A stretch of 64,000 bases of DNA from positions 496,001 to 560,000 of the forward strand of contig JALHOW010000003.1 in assembly GCA_022842785.1 (NCBI GenBank), given 5' to 3'. Each line of letters starts with the position of its first letter. The first letter of the stretch is position 1. The stretch comes from Hyphomicrobiaceae bacterium. Its GTDB lineage: Bacteria > Pseudomonadota > Alphaproteobacteria > Rhizobiales > Hyphomicrobiaceae. The notes under the pieces were generated by a model, which had not been told where the DNA came from, did no database searches, and worked only from the letters and a program-made list of their open reading frames with translations. A program made the translations under genes and the position numbers. This document shows, piece by piece, positions 30,404 to 39,453 of the stretch.

Positions 30404-31291
30404 ATGACCGATGACCAGCCACGCTATCTCCATCCTGAGCAGATTGTCTCGACGGAGTGGCTCGCCGCACACCTCGATGCCCCGGGCCTGCGCATCTTCG
30501 ATTGCACAACCTATCTGATTTACGAAACGGGAACTGGGCGGCCATACCGCGTCGAGAGCGGACGCGCCGACTTCGACACCGGTCATATTCCCGGCTCCGC
30601 CTTCCTCGACCTTCAGGGGGAACTTTCGGATACGAGCGCGAAAACCAACTTCATGATGCCGCCGATCGAGGAACTTGCACGTCGCTTCGCGGCGAAGGGC
30701 GTCGGGGATGACACGCGCGTCGTACTCTACTCGCGCAAGGCCACGCAGTGGGCGACACGCATCTGGTGGATGTTGCGGGCGGTCGGCTTCGACAATGCTG
30801 CGATCCTGGATGGCGGCTTCGAAAAGTGGGTGGCGGAAGGCCGCCCCCTCTCGACATCCACGCATGACTATACCGCTGCCAAACTGGCTGCCCGGCCGCG
30901 GCCGGAGTTGTTCGTCGGCAAGGAGGAGATGAAGGCAGCAATAGGCCACGCGGGCGTTTGTTCGATCAACGCCCTGGCGCCGGAGTTGCACAGCGGCGCT
31001 AGTCCCCGCTATGGCCGCCCAGGCCGCATTCCCGGCAGCGTCAACGTGCCAGCAGCGAGCCTCCATGACGCAACGACCTTTGCGCTACGCCCACCGGAGC
31101 AAGTGGCGCCCATTTTCAAGAATGTTGGGGCCGACAAATCAAAACGCATCCTCATCTACTGTGGGGGCGGCATTGCTGCGACGATGGATGCCTTCCTGTT
31201 GCACCAGCTCGGCTACGAAAACCTAGCCGTCTACGACGCCTCGATGAGCGAATGGGCGAAGGATCCATCGCTTCCGATTGAAGCCGACTGA
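30404..31291 (+). CDS. Thiosulfate/3-mercaptopyruvate sulfurtransferase (tandem rhodanese)
   Basis: Two-domain rhodanese of 295 residues. The inactive N-terminal domain has HIPGSAFLDLQGELS and VLYSRKATQWATR, with Ser at the active Cys position; the C-terminal domain has the catalytic Cys253 in LIYCGGGIAAT and RIPGSVNVPA. These enzymes move sulfane sulfur from thiosulfate or 3-mercaptopyruvate to cyanide or other thiols; the loop CGGGIA is neither the classical CRKGVT nor CGSGVTA, so the donor is uncertain. ATG 30404 follows GGAG and is preferred to 30377. It is 126 bases after the amidohydrolase and may share its transcript. Confidence 0.88.
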   Translation: MTDDQPRYLHPEQIVSTEWLAAHLDAPGLRIFDCTTYLIYETGTGRPYRVESGRADFDTGHIPGSAFLDLQGELSDTSAKTNFMMPPIEELARRFAAKGVGDDTRVVLYSRKATQWATRIWWMLRAVGFDNAAILDGGFEKWVAEGRPLSTSTHDYTAAKLAARPRPELFVGKEEMKAAIGHAGVCSINALAPELHSGASPRYGRPGRIPGSVNVPAASLHDATTFALRPPEQVAPIFKNVGADKSKRILIYCGGGIAATMDAFLLHQLGYENLAVYDASMSEWAKDPSLPIEAD

Positions 31292-31302
31292 GACGCGCAG
31301 GC

Positions 31303-31355
31303 AGCGGCTCTTCTCCTCGCCCGAGGCGCGATTGCGCCGGGGAAGAAGAGCCGCT
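31303..31355 (+). terminator. Hairpin terminator after sulfurtransferase gene
   Basis: Perfect 12-base arms AGCGGCTCTTCT and AGAAGAGCCGCT, with inner GC-rich pairing, 11 bases downstream of the stop codon. A T tract is missing, but strength and position fit a transcription end for the 20-31 kb block. Confidence 0.6.
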
Positions 31356-31883
31356 CGTGGAAACACATCTCAGCGACCTTTGGATTGAGTAACTCGCAAC
31401 CCATCGCGTGGCGGGCCAGCCTCATCACTGAAGCAAGACCGCTGTGCCATCCAATCTGTCTGCGCGAGGTTCGTCGGGCTCTGCGTCGACATCGACATGT
31501 TCAAGAATGCTGTGGCAGCGATCGACGTAGCCTGCCTGCCCGGCAAGCCGGCCGCCCATGTTTTAGAGATCGCCGCGCCTTGAGATGTCGACGCCTAAAT
31601 GCCCCGCGTTGATCCCGCTGAAGATCGCTATTTCTGGCGCGCCACGCGAGTATCGCGAGCGAGCACGGATGTCCGTTGCCCCGCGATCGTGGCGGCGAAG
31701 ATGCTCGTTCTCATGGCTCGCGCGGGAAATATGAAAGAGCCGCAATTCATATCGGATCCTGACGGCAGCTCCAATTCTACATTGCAGAACGCTATTCTTC
31801 AATGATTAGCCTCTGGTCTTGACCATTGCGCTAAGGGTCCGCATTATGCCTTTAGATCGTTCCACTCAGCAGAATTGAAGGCG
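31356..31883. other. Intergenic region with IclR promoter
   Basis: About 530 bases without a convincing gene. A short frame ending near 31581 reads like a protein fragment (VGLCVDIDMFKNAVAAID) but is too short and unmatched to call. A 23-bp palindrome at 31781-31803 precedes the IclR gene. Confidence 0.5.
31781..31803. promoter_or_regulatory. Candidate IclR operator
   Basis: Palindrome ATTGCAGAA-CGCTA-TTCTTCAAT, with 8 of 9 arm positions complementary, 80 bases upstream of the IclR start. Size, spacing and AT-rich arms fit IclR-family operators, so autoregulation of the regulator and the co-transcribed acyl-CoA ligase is likely (inference). Confidence 0.5.
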
Positions 31884-32687
31884 ATGGCAGTCGACAGAAA
31901 CCGGTTCATTGCGTCAGCCGCAGGAACGTTCGAACTCCTGGAGGTTTTCGGGGAACACCCCGGGCAGATGTCCCTCTCGGCACTCGCAGCTAAGGTCGGC
32001 AGACCCAAGAGCAGCGTGCACCGCGGGCTGGCGACGTTGATCGGCATCGGCTTTGTGGAGCAGGATCCGAGCACCTCGCACTACCGATTGACGTTGAAGA
32101 CGTGGCGAATCGGGATGGCCGCGTTGGCGGACTTCGATCTGGTGAAATTAGCGCGCCCGCACCTCGAAAGGCTCATGACGGCCGCCGATGAGACCGTGCA
32201 TCTCTCGATGCTCGATCCTTCGGGCGACGTGATCTACGTCTCGAAGGTCGAGAGCGCGCGGTCGATTCGCGTGCAGACACAGCTGGGGAAACTCAACCCA
32301 TCGCATTTGACTGCGACCGGCCGGGCAATCCTCGCCTTTCGGAAGGATATGGCCGACAAGGTCCTTGCACGGCCACTCAAACCGATAACCTCGCTCAGCA
32401 TCGTCGATCCGAAGCGCATTCGCGTCGCCTTGGACGACGTGGTGCGTAAGGGCGTTGCGGTGACAAAGGGCGAGAACCACGTCGAGATGGGTGGGATCGC
32501 CGCCCCTATACGGGACCACAGCGGAGAAGTTGTCGCGTCGTGTGGCGTCGCCATTCCTGTATTTCGGATGGATCGAAAGCTCATCGAGCGGTGCACGCCA
32601 TTCGTCATTAGTGCTGCGGCCGCTATCTCTGAAAAACTTGGCTACCAGCAAGACGCTCGTTCAGCCAAGCGATACGGAACATCCTGA
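31884..32687 (+). CDS. IclR family transcriptional regulator
   Basis: Regulator of 267 residues with an N-terminal winged helix-turn-helix (AAGTFELLEVFGEHPGQMSLSALAAKVGRPKSSVHRGLATLIGIGFVEQD, about 12-61) and the IclR effector domain (RPHLERLMTAADETVHLSMLD to VASCGVAIPVFRM). The start could also be TTG 31875; ATG 31884 is chosen although GAAGG sits close to it. The stop is two bases before the ATG of the acyl-CoA ligase, so both are made from one message. It probably controls the ligase and the following ABC transporter and monooxygenase. Confidence 0.87.
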   Translation: MAVDRNRFIASAAGTFELLEVFGEHPGQMSLSALAAKVGRPKSSVHRGLATLIGIGFVEQDPSTSHYRLTLKTWRIGMAALADFDLVKLARPHLERLMTAADETVHLSMLDPSGDVIYVSKVESARSIRVQTQLGKLNPSHLTATGRAILAFRKDMADKVLARPLKPITSLSIVDPKRIRVALDDVVRKGVAVTKGENHVEMGGIAAPIRDHSGEVVASCGVAIPVFRMDRKLIERCTPFVISAAAAISEKLGYQQDARSAKRYGTS

Positions 32688-32688
32688 G

Positions 32689-34203
32689 ATGCAAGCGGCG
32701 GCCGCCAGCACCGTTGTCGGTGAGATCGGCCTACACTGGTCGCGCGTGTCGCCGAATGCGATCGCATTGGAAGATGGATCGGCGGCGCTCACCTATCGGC
32801 AACTGCATGAGCGCGTGGATCGCCTCGCCGCGCGCCTGGTCCGCAAAGGAATTCGCCAAGGAGATGTCGTCTCGGCACTGTTGCCGAATGGCTGCGATTG
32901 CATCGTGGCTGTTCTCGCCGTTGCGCGCGCCGGTGCCACGTTCTGTCCGCTCAATCCGCGTTTTACTGCGCGCGAGCTCGCTCGCATTTTTCGCGTGGCC
33001 AAGCCCCGGGCGGTGCTCGTCGACGGTAATCGGCATCATGCGCTCGCAGACCCTCTGCTGCTCGTGCTCTGCCCCGAAGAGCTTCTCGTCGAGGTCGACG
33101 CAGCTGAGGAGGGCGTGTCGCCAACCGCCGCGTTTCCCTCGGTCGATCCCGCGGACTTCTTCAGCTTGATGTTCACGTCCGGTACCACCGGAGAACCGAA
33201 AGGTGCGCTGGCAACGCACTCGGCGCGCGTGACGTGGATCTCGAGTGGCATCATCGAGTACGGCGTGACGCGCGACGATCTCTATCTCAGTGCCATGCCG
33301 CTCGTGCACTCAGCTGGATTGACCCTGGCGCTAATCCACCTCGAAGCCGGCGCGCGCGTGCACGTCATGCCGCGCTTCGATGCGAACGCATTCCTTCGTC
33401 TCGTTTCGGAGAAGAAGATCACGTCCGCGCTAGCGGTCCCGACGATGCTTGCGATGCTCCTGACCGAGGTCGACGGCTCGCCCACAAAGTACGACCTATC
33501 GAGCCTTCGCCGGCTCATTACGTGCGGCGCGCCCTTGTCGCAGGCAACGAAAAGCGCGGTCTTGAGGCGTCTCTCGCCGCAGCTCTACGATTTCTACGGA
33601 TCGACTGAATCCAATAGCATGACGGTGCTGCGCCCAAGCGATCAGGTACGCAAGGCGCATTCCGTCGGCAAGCCGTTTGCCGGCGTGGAGATCAGAATAT
33701 CGGGGTCCACCGGCGAGGAGCTGCCATCGCGGCAAGTCGGCGAAATCTGGAGCTTCAATCCATCCACGATGAGCCGCTATCTCGATGCGCCAGATGCGAC
33801 GGCCGCTGCCTTCTCGGGTCGATGGTATCGCACTGGCGATCTCGGATATCTCGACGACGACGGCTACCTCCATCTCGTCGGCCGTGCGCAAGAGATGATC
33901 ATCAGCGGCGGCATGAATATCTATCCGTCGGAAATTGAGAACGTCCTGATGGAGCACCCCGATGTGCTCGACTGCGCGGTGGTCGGAATGGCAGACGAGA
34001 CATGGGGCCAGTTGGTAAAGGCCTACATCGCGCCTCGCGGCGAGGGCCGTCCAACACTCGGCGAGGTGCAGGCGCACTGCAAACAGCAACTGGCTGATTT
34101 CAAGAAGCCGAGACAAATCGAGATCGTTACCGAGATTCCGCGCAATGCAGGAGGCAAAGTCGTCAAATCGGCGCTGACGAATGCGCCGAGCCATCCAGCT
34201 TGA
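32689..34203 (+). CDS. AMP-dependent acyl-CoA synthetase/ligase
   Basis: ANL-superfamily adenylating enzyme of 504 residues that activates a carboxylic acid to its CoA thioester through an acyl-AMP. The phosphate loop is MFTSGTTGEPKGA (about 162-174), the adenine-binding motif DFYGSTESNSM near 302-312, the hinge YRTGDLGYLDDDGYLHLVGRAQEMI near 385-410, and the catalytic Lys in NAGGKVVKSAL near 490. ATG 32689 directly after the IclR stop is chosen over the long upstream open frame, which overlaps the IclR gene out of phase. Context with a flavin monooxygenase and an ABC transporter suggests it activates a degradation intermediate. Confidence 0.9.
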   Translation: MQAAAASTVVGEIGLHWSRVSPNAIALEDGSAALTYRQLHERVDRLAARLVRKGIRQGDVVSALLPNGCDCIVAVLAVARAGATFCPLNPRFTARELARIFRVAKPRAVLVDGNRHHALADPLLLVLCPEELLVEVDAAEEGVSPTAAFPSVDPADFFSLMFTSGTTGEPKGALATHSARVTWISSGIIEYGVTRDDLYLSAMPLVHSAGLTLALIHLEAGARVHVMPRFDANAFLRLVSEKKITSALAVPTMLAMLLTEVDGSPTKYDLSSLRRLITCGAPLSQATKSAVLRRLSPQLYDFYGSTESNSMTVLRPSDQVRKAHSVGKPFAGVEIRISGSTGEELPSRQVGEIWSFNPSTMSRYLDAPDATAAAFSGRWYRTGDLGYLDDDGYLHLVGRAQEMIISGGMNIYPSEIENVLMEHPDVLDCAVVGMADETWGQLVKAYIAPRGEGRPTLGEVQAHCKQQLADFKKPRQIEIVTEIPRNAGGKVVKSALTNAPSHPA

Positions 34204-34273
34204 TCGCCGCGGCGCTGCCGCACATCGAAGAGCCCGATAAACGGGCCTTCCAGGAAACAATCAGGAGGAAACA

Positions 34274-35320
34274 ATGCCTGTAAGTAGTAATGCAAATTTT
34301 GTTGCCTCCCGATCGCGGGTATTTGCGATCGGGTTCGCGTGCCTTGTTGGCGCACTAGCCGCAGTCGCGCCCGCGCGTGCCGAAGTCTCGGAAGTGCGCA
34401 TCGTCCGTCAGTTCGGCATTCACTACCTGCCTCTCGTGATCATGGAGCATGAGAACCTGATCGAGAAGGCCGCCGCGGCGGACGGCCGAAAGGATCTGAA
34501 GGTGAGTTGGGCGCGGCTGTCCGGCGGCGCTTCGGTCAACGATGCGCTGCTTGCGAAAGCCGTGGACCTATCCGCTGGTGGCGTTGGCCCGCTGCTCGTG
34601 CTCTGGGACCGGAGCAAAGGTGGCAAGGGCGACGTGAAGGCGCTTGCCGCGGTAAGTGATGTGCCCATGACGCTCACGACCCGCAATCCTAAGATCAAAT
34701 CGATCGAAGATTTCACCGAACAGGACAAGATCGCGCTCCCGGCCGTCAAAACGTCAATGCAGGCGGTGACACTGCAGATGGCTGCAGCGAAGAAGTGGGG
34801 ACCGAAAGAGTTCGAGCGCCTCGATCGTTTCACGATGTCGCTGCCGCATCCCGATGCCACCACGGCCATGCTGTCGGGCGCAGGTCAGATCAACTCACAT
34901 TTCACCGCCGCGCCGTTCGATTTTCTTCAGTTGAAGACGCCCGGCATCCATGCCGTCCTCGACAGTTATGAGGTCTACGGCGGTCCGGCCACACTCATCC
35001 TCCTCTACGCGGCGCAGAGCTTCTGCGACGACAATCCGAAGACGTGTCAGACCGTCGTCAAGGCGATGGGGCAAGCAATGGACGTGGTGCGATCCGACAA
35101 GAAGCGTGCGGCCGAGATCTACCTGAGTGTGACCAAGGAAAAGACGACAGTCGAGGATCTCGTCGCGATGCTGGAGAACCCCAAGATCCAGTTCCGGCTC
35201 GAGCCGAGTGCAACGGCACCTACTGCAGAGTTCCTGCATTCCATCGGTCGTATCAAGAACAAGCCGGCGTCGTGGAAGGACTACTTCTTTCCACTCTCGC
35301 ACGGCCTGAACGGTAGCTGA
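34274..35320 (+). CDS. ABC transporter substrate-binding protein (SsuA/TauA-type)
   Basis: Periplasmic binding protein (348 residues) of the NMT1/SsuA/TauA-like superfamily. The signal peptide has the hydrophobic core FAIGFACLVGALAAVA and probable cleavage after APARA near residue 36. The mature part begins EVSEVRIVRQFGIHYLPLVIMEHENLIEKAA, typical of sulfonate/nitrate/pyrimidine-type receptors. AGGAGG lies six bases before the ATG. The ABC ATPase start overlaps its stop. The ligand is unknown; the family includes sulfonates, taurine and thiamine-pyrimidine precursors. Confidence 0.87.
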   Translation: MPVSSNANFVASRSRVFAIGFACLVGALAAVAPARAEVSEVRIVRQFGIHYLPLVIMEHENLIEKAAAADGRKDLKVSWARLSGGASVNDALLAKAVDLSAGGVGPLLVLWDRSKGGKGDVKALAAVSDVPMTLTTRNPKIKSIEDFTEQDKIALPAVKTSMQAVTLQMAAAKKWGPKEFERLDRFTMSLPHPDATTAMLSGAGQINSHFTAAPFDFLQLKTPGIHAVLDSYEVYGGPATLILLYAAQSFCDDNPKTCQTVVKAMGQAMDVVRSDKKRAAEIYLSVTKEKTTVEDLVAMLENPKIQFRLEPSATAPTAEFLHSIGRIKNKPASWKDYFFPLSHGLNGS

Positions 35321-36201
35321 TGATGCTGGACGCTAAGGTGAAGATAGCGGCGGCTACAGGCGTGCGGAACGGCGTCGGTCGGCCTCGAGCAAACGAGGAT
35401 GATGAGAGCATGGGCGCCGTGTCCGTCCTCTCCGGACGCGGCGTTACGCTGCAATACAAGACGCCGGACCATCTGGTGGTTGCGACCTACCGCGTGGACT
35501 TCGATGTCCACGCGTCGGATCGCTTTGTGGTACTCGGGCCGTCCGGGTGTGGGAAGTCGACGCTTCTGAAGGCCGTCGGTGGATACATTGCGCCCACGGA
35601 GGGGGAAATCCGTCTCAAGGGAGAGCTGGTCCGAAGGCCCGGGCCGGATCGGATCATGGTGTTTCAGGAGTTCGATCAGCTTCTCCCCTGGAAGTCGGTT
35701 CGCCAGAACGTCACCTTCGCGTTGACGGAAAGCGGGCGTGCCTCAGGCAAGGCAGCCGACGACCGCGCAATGCACTACATCGAGAAGGTGAAGCTCACGA
35801 AGTTTGCCAACTCTTATCCGCATACCCTTTCAGGGGGCATGAAACAGCGCGTCGCGATCGCCCGCGCCATGGCCATGGAACCTGAGATCCTGCTGATGGA
35901 TGAACCCTTCGCGGCGCTCGATGCGCTAACCCGGCGAAGGATGCAGGAAGAACTCCTGCAGCTGTGGGACGATACGCGCTTCACCATGATGTTTGTCACG
36001 CACTCCATAGAGGAGGCCGTGATGCTGAGTTCGCGCATTCTCCTGCTGTCGCCGCATCCGGGGCGGGTGCGCGCGGAGTTCAACAGCAACGGCAAGGACG
36101 AAATCGAGCCGCTGACGGGGCAGAAACTGTCCGTGGCGATCCACGACCTCCTCTTCGCCGATCAACCGGAGACCGAGGGTGAAGGCGATGACCATGACTG
36201 A
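35320..36201 (+). CDS. ABC transporter ATP-binding protein (SsuB/TauB-type)
   Basis: ATPase subunit (up to 293 residues). Walker A is GPSGCGKST, the Q-loop MVFQEFDQLLPWKSV (the LPW form usual in SsuB/TauB proteins), the signature LSGGMKQRVAIARA, Walker B ILLMDEPFAALD and the switch His in FVTHSIEEA. The ATG at 35320 overlaps the receptor's TGA; a second possible start is ATG 35410, which would remove a 30-residue unstructured N terminus. It overlaps the permease start. All catalytic motifs are intact. Confidence 0.9.
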   Translation: MMLDAKVKIAAATGVRNGVGRPRANEDDESMGAVSVLSGRGVTLQYKTPDHLVVATYRVDFDVHASDRFVVLGPSGCGKSTLLKAVGGYIAPTEGEIRLKGELVRRPGPDRIMVFQEFDQLLPWKSVRQNVTFALTESGRASGKAADDRAMHYIEKVKLTKFANSYPHTLSGGMKQRVAIARAMAMEPEILLMDEPFAALDALTRRRMQEELLQLWDDTRFTMMFVTHSIEEAVMLSSRILLLSPHPGRVRAEFNSNGKDEIEPLTGQKLSVAIHDLLFADQPETEGEGDDHD

Positions 36202-37063
36202 TACGGCTGCCAAGCGCCCGGCGTACATTCGTGAAGTCACCGACGACGGCAACTACGGTACGGTCGAGAAGCCGCTGACGATCTGGGAGCGCGCCTATCG
36301 AATTGAAGCGCTGCGAAAGGCCGTCCTGCTCGTCATCCTGGCGGCTGCATGGCAAGCCTACGCACTCAGCCTCAACAACTCCCTTCTGTTTCCGACCTTT
36401 ACCGAGACGATCGAGGCCCTGTGGACGAACGTCACGACGCTTGGCCTTCTGGGAAAGGTTTGGATGTCGATCAGCGTTCTCGCGCGCGGCTATCTCATCG
36501 GGCTTTTCCTTGCTGCAACGCTGACGGTGTTGGCCATGAACACCCGCATCGGCAGAGATCTCCTCGAGATCCTCACATCGATGTTCAATCCGCTGCCGGC
36601 AATCGCGCTGCTGCCGCTTGCGCTGCTTTGGTTCGGTCTCGGCAATCAGAGCCTGATCTTCGTCCTGGTTCACTCAGTGCTGTGGCCGGTAGCGCTGAAT
36701 ACGCTCGCGGGCTTCCTTGCAGTGTCGAACACATTGCGAATGGTCGGCCGCAACTATGGTCTTTCGAGCCTGCGCCTCGTCGTGAAGATCCTGATACCTG
36801 CTGCGCTGCCCAGCATTCTCGCCGGCCTCAAGATCGGTTGGGCTTTCGCGTGGCGAACGCTCATCGCTGCAGAGCTTGTTTTCGGCGCAAGCTCAGGCTC
36901 CGGCGGGCTTGGCTGGTTCGTCTTCGAGCGCAAGAACGACCTCGATATTCCTGGCGTCTTTGCCGGCCTGCTGGCCGTCATTCTGATCGGCCTTTTCGTC
37001 GAGTACGTGATCTTCCGCCGGCTAGAGCAGCGGACGGTCGTCCGATGGGGGATGCAGCATTGA
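36188..37063 (+). CDS. ABC transporter permease (SsuC/TauC-type)
   Basis: Inner-membrane permease of 291 residues with about six spans. The coupling-helix EAA-type loop is RMVGRNYGLSSLRLVVKILIPAALPSILAGLKIGWAFAWRTLIAAEL (about 188-235), and PLPAIALLPLALLWFGLG is the usual SsuC-like segment. ATG 36188, ATG 36194 or GTG 36179 are all possible starts overlapping the ATPase gene end. It completes the first ABC importer, and the flavin monooxygenase gene begins 76 bases later. Confidence 0.9.
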   Translation: MTMTDTAAKRPAYIREVTDDGNYGTVEKPLTIWERAYRIEALRKAVLLVILAAAWQAYALSLNNSLLFPTFTETIEALWTNVTTLGLLGKVWMSISVLARGYLIGLFLAATLTVLAMNTRIGRDLLEILTSMFNPLPAIALLPLALLWFGLGNQSLIFVLVHSVLWPVALNTLAGFLAVSNTLRMVGRNYGLSSLRLVVKILIPAALPSILAGLKIGWAFAWRTLIAAELVFGASSGSGGLGWFVFERKNDLDIPGVFAGLLAVILIGLFVEYVIFRRLEQRTVVRWGMQH

Positions 37064-37139
37064 TGCAAGCGTCCCGATATGCCGACCCTCGATCCAAAAA
37101 TGTGTGCGCAGTTGTCGTTGAGCTAACTGGGAGCGTTCG

Positions 37140-38447
37140 ATGAAGAAGCAGCTTCATCTCAATCTCTTCATCTACGGCCGCGGTCATCACGAGGCCGCCT
37201 GGCGCCACCCACGCGCGTCGAAGCGTTCGCTGATGGATGTCGAGCACTACGTCGAATGCGCGAAGAAGGCGGAGGCGGCCCATTTCGATTCCATCTTCCT
37301 GGCGGACGTTCTGAACCTGCCGCCCGATGTCGATACCTCGGCGCGCATCTGGCTCGAGCCCTTGACGACGCTCGGAGCCGTCGCTCATGCGACCAGCCGC
37401 ATCGGTCTGATCGCGACGGCATCAACCACGCACACCGAGCCGTTCAATCTTGCGCGCCAGTTCTGCTCGCTCGACCACATCAGCCAAGGCCGTGCCGGTT
37501 GGAATATCGTGACGTCGTTCAGCAATGCCGGCAGTCGCAACTATGGCGGTGGCGGTCGGCTTTCGCACGCGGAGCGCTACGACGTCGGCGAGGAATTCGT
37601 AAACGTCACGAAGGCGCTTTGGAACAGTTGGCGCGACGATGCCGTCGTCGATGATCGCGAGGGCGGTGTCTTCATCGATAAGAATCGCGTCAAGGAGATC
37701 GATCACAAGGGCCAGAATTTTGAAGTGGCCGGTCCCCTCAATCTGCCCCGCAGCCCGCAAGGCTGGCCGGTGCTGGTCCAGGCTGGATCCTCCGATACCG
37801 GCAAGGCATTCGCTGCGCGCCATGCCGAGGCTGTGTTCACGGCGCACATTCAGAAGGGCACGGCTCAGGACTTCTATCGCGACATCAAGTCTCGCGTCGT
37901 CGATGCAGGGCGGGCGCAGGATCAGCTCCTGGTGCTGCCCGGGATCAGCGCCATGATCGCCGGCACCGAAGCGGAAGCCAATCGTCTGCAGCAGGAGCTC
38001 AACGAGCTGGCAGATACGAATGTAGGCCTCACGCGACTCTCCGATCGCTTCGACGGGTATGACTTCTCCAGCATCAAGCTCGATCAGGTGTTGCGCCCGG
38101 AGGATTTCCCGGATCCCGCCGAGAACCAGAGCTCTCGAGGGCGCACCGAACTGATCGTCGGTGCGGTGCGCGGGGAACAGCTCACGATGCGGCAATTGCT
38201 GGCTAAGCTCGCTGGTGCACGCGGCCATTTTGTCATCGCCGGGACGCCGGAGCAGGTTGCAGATGTCATGGAGGACTGGATCGACAGCGGTGCCGCCGAC
38301 GGATTCAATGTCATGCCTCCGGTTCTGCCGTGGATGTTGGACGCCTTCACGCAGGAGGTCGTTCCGATACTGAAGCGGAGAGGACGCTTCCGCGCCGAGT
38401 ACAAAGGGCGGACGCTGCGGGACCACTACGGACTAAATCGGCCTTGA
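37140..38447 (+). CDS. NtaA/SnaA/DszA-family FMN-dependent monooxygenase
   Basis: Luciferase-like flavin monooxygenase of 435 residues, two-component type that uses reduced FMN from a separate reductase. The N terminus KKQLHLNLFIYGRGHHEAAWRHP and the segments DSIFLADVLN, EPLTTLGAVAHATSRIGLIATASTTHTEPFNLARQFCSLDHISQGRAGWNIVTS (about 77-125) and GSRNYGGGGRLSHAERY match NtaA (nitrilotriacetate), SnaA and DszA (dibenzothiophene sulfone) proteins. No flavin reductase gene is nearby. Flanked by two SsuABC-like importers and a CoA ligase, it probably starts oxidative cleavage of the imported compound (inference). Ends convergent to IclR. Confidence 0.9.
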   Translation: MKKQLHLNLFIYGRGHHEAAWRHPRASKRSLMDVEHYVECAKKAEAAHFDSIFLADVLNLPPDVDTSARIWLEPLTTLGAVAHATSRIGLIATASTTHTEPFNLARQFCSLDHISQGRAGWNIVTSFSNAGSRNYGGGGRLSHAERYDVGEEFVNVTKALWNSWRDDAVVDDREGGVFIDKNRVKEIDHKGQNFEVAGPLNLPRSPQGWPVLVQAGSSDTGKAFAARHAEAVFTAHIQKGTAQDFYRDIKSRVVDAGRAQDQLLVLPGISAMIAGTEAEANRLQQELNELADTNVGLTRLSDRFDGYDFSSIKLDQVLRPEDFPDPAENQSSRGRTELIVGAVRGEQLTMRQLLAKLAGARGHFVIAGTPEQVADVMEDWIDSGAADGFNVMPPVLPWMLDAFTQEVVPILKRRGRFRAEYKGRTLRDHYGLNRP

Positions 38448-38565
38448 CCACCTGCGCGCTACGCGGAGCAACAATACTCTGCAAGGATCGCAGATGGCCC
38501 GTTGGGATACATCGCCTTCGATCGGATCTGATCCCTCAGCGGGGCGCTTTCCAAGTCATCGTGCT

Positions 38566-39453
38566 TCAGCCACCCGCTCCTTTCGGGCGCCCCTTTTTCT
38601 CCAGCGGACTTGCGCTTTTCGGCTTGCCCAAAGCCGGGCCTCGTCCCCGCCGCTTCCGCGGTTGCAACTTTTCGCTCTGCTTAAGCTCGGCAGAGATGAG
38701 CGCTGCTGCTGCCTGGATCTCAGGCAAGTGTCGCTTCAGTCGCACCAGCGGCAAGCTTGTGACGGGGGCCATAACGGCCAATCCCGCCACTACCTGACCT
38801 GCATTGTTCATGACCGGAACCGCGAGGCAATTGACCCCGAGAATCAGCTCCTGATCGTCAATCGAGTAGCCGCGGTGCCGGATCTCCTCGAGATGCCGCA
38901 CGAATCTAGTCGCCGTCGTGAGGGTATTCTTCGTGTAGCGTTCGAATGGCGCTCTGCGCAGAAACGCCTCGGTCAGTTCCGGCGGTCCGAAAGCCAACAG
39001 CAGCTTTCCGCTGGCGCTGCAATGCACCGGCATCGGCATGTCGCCACTGATGTTGATGCGCAATGGTGCTGTAGATTCCACCCACTGCACGAACGACAGA
39101 TTTCCAGATCTCAAGACAACGAGATTGACGCGGGCCTCGAGACGCTCCGCGAGATCGCTCATGAGGCGGCGGCGCGAGCCGTGCGCGGCGCTGTTCCTCA
39201 AACCGTTGAGCGCAATGTGCTCGAACGAGGAGCCGATCTGATATCGGAGCGTGAGGGGATCTTTGCTGATGTAGCCCGCCGCCTCGAGCGCTCGCGCCAG
39301 CCTGAATGTCGTCGGCTTAGGCAATTTCATGGCTCGGCTCAACTCGGTAAGAGCTGGAGCCTGCTCACATGCTGCGATGTGCGCCAGGAGTCGCAAAGCC
39401 TTCATGACCGGCGATCGATCGGCAAGCGGGTCTGAAAAATTCATTTCATTCAT
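38566..39453 (-). CDS. IclR family transcriptional regulator
   Basis: Second IclR regulator, 295 residues, divergent from the second ABC operon. The winged helix region PVMKALRLLAHIAACEQAPALTELSRAMKLPKPTTFRLARALEAAGYI (about 16-63) precedes the effector domain (SDLAERLEARVNLVVLRSGNL to GVNCLAVPVMNNAGQVVAGLAVMAPV). The C terminus is a basic Lys/Arg/Gly-rich tail (LQPRKRRGRGPALGKPKSA), longer than usual and possibly unstructured. It likely represses or activates the ABC transporter gene at 39629; the 175-base gap holds both promoters. Confidence 0.87.
   Translation of the reverse strand: MNEMNFSDPLADRSPVMKALRLLAHIAACEQAPALTELSRAMKLPKPTTFRLARALEAAGYISKDPLTLRYQIGSSFEHIALNGLRNSAAHGSRRRLMSDLAERLEARVNLVVLRSGNLSFVQWVESTAPLRINISGDMPMPVHCSASGKLLLAFGPPELTEAFLRRAPFERYTKNTLTTATRFVRHLEEIRHRGYSIDDQELILGVNCLAVPVMNNAGQVVAGLAVMAPVTSLPLVRLKRHLPEIQAAAALISAELKQSEKLQPRKRRGRGPALGKPKSASPLEKKGRPKGAGG

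Noticed and set aside
31470-31581. Short fragment VGLCVDIDMFKNAVAAID as a possible transposase remnant
   Set aside because: Slight resemblance to the N terminus of IS110-type transposases, but too short and without catalytic residues, ends or repeats.
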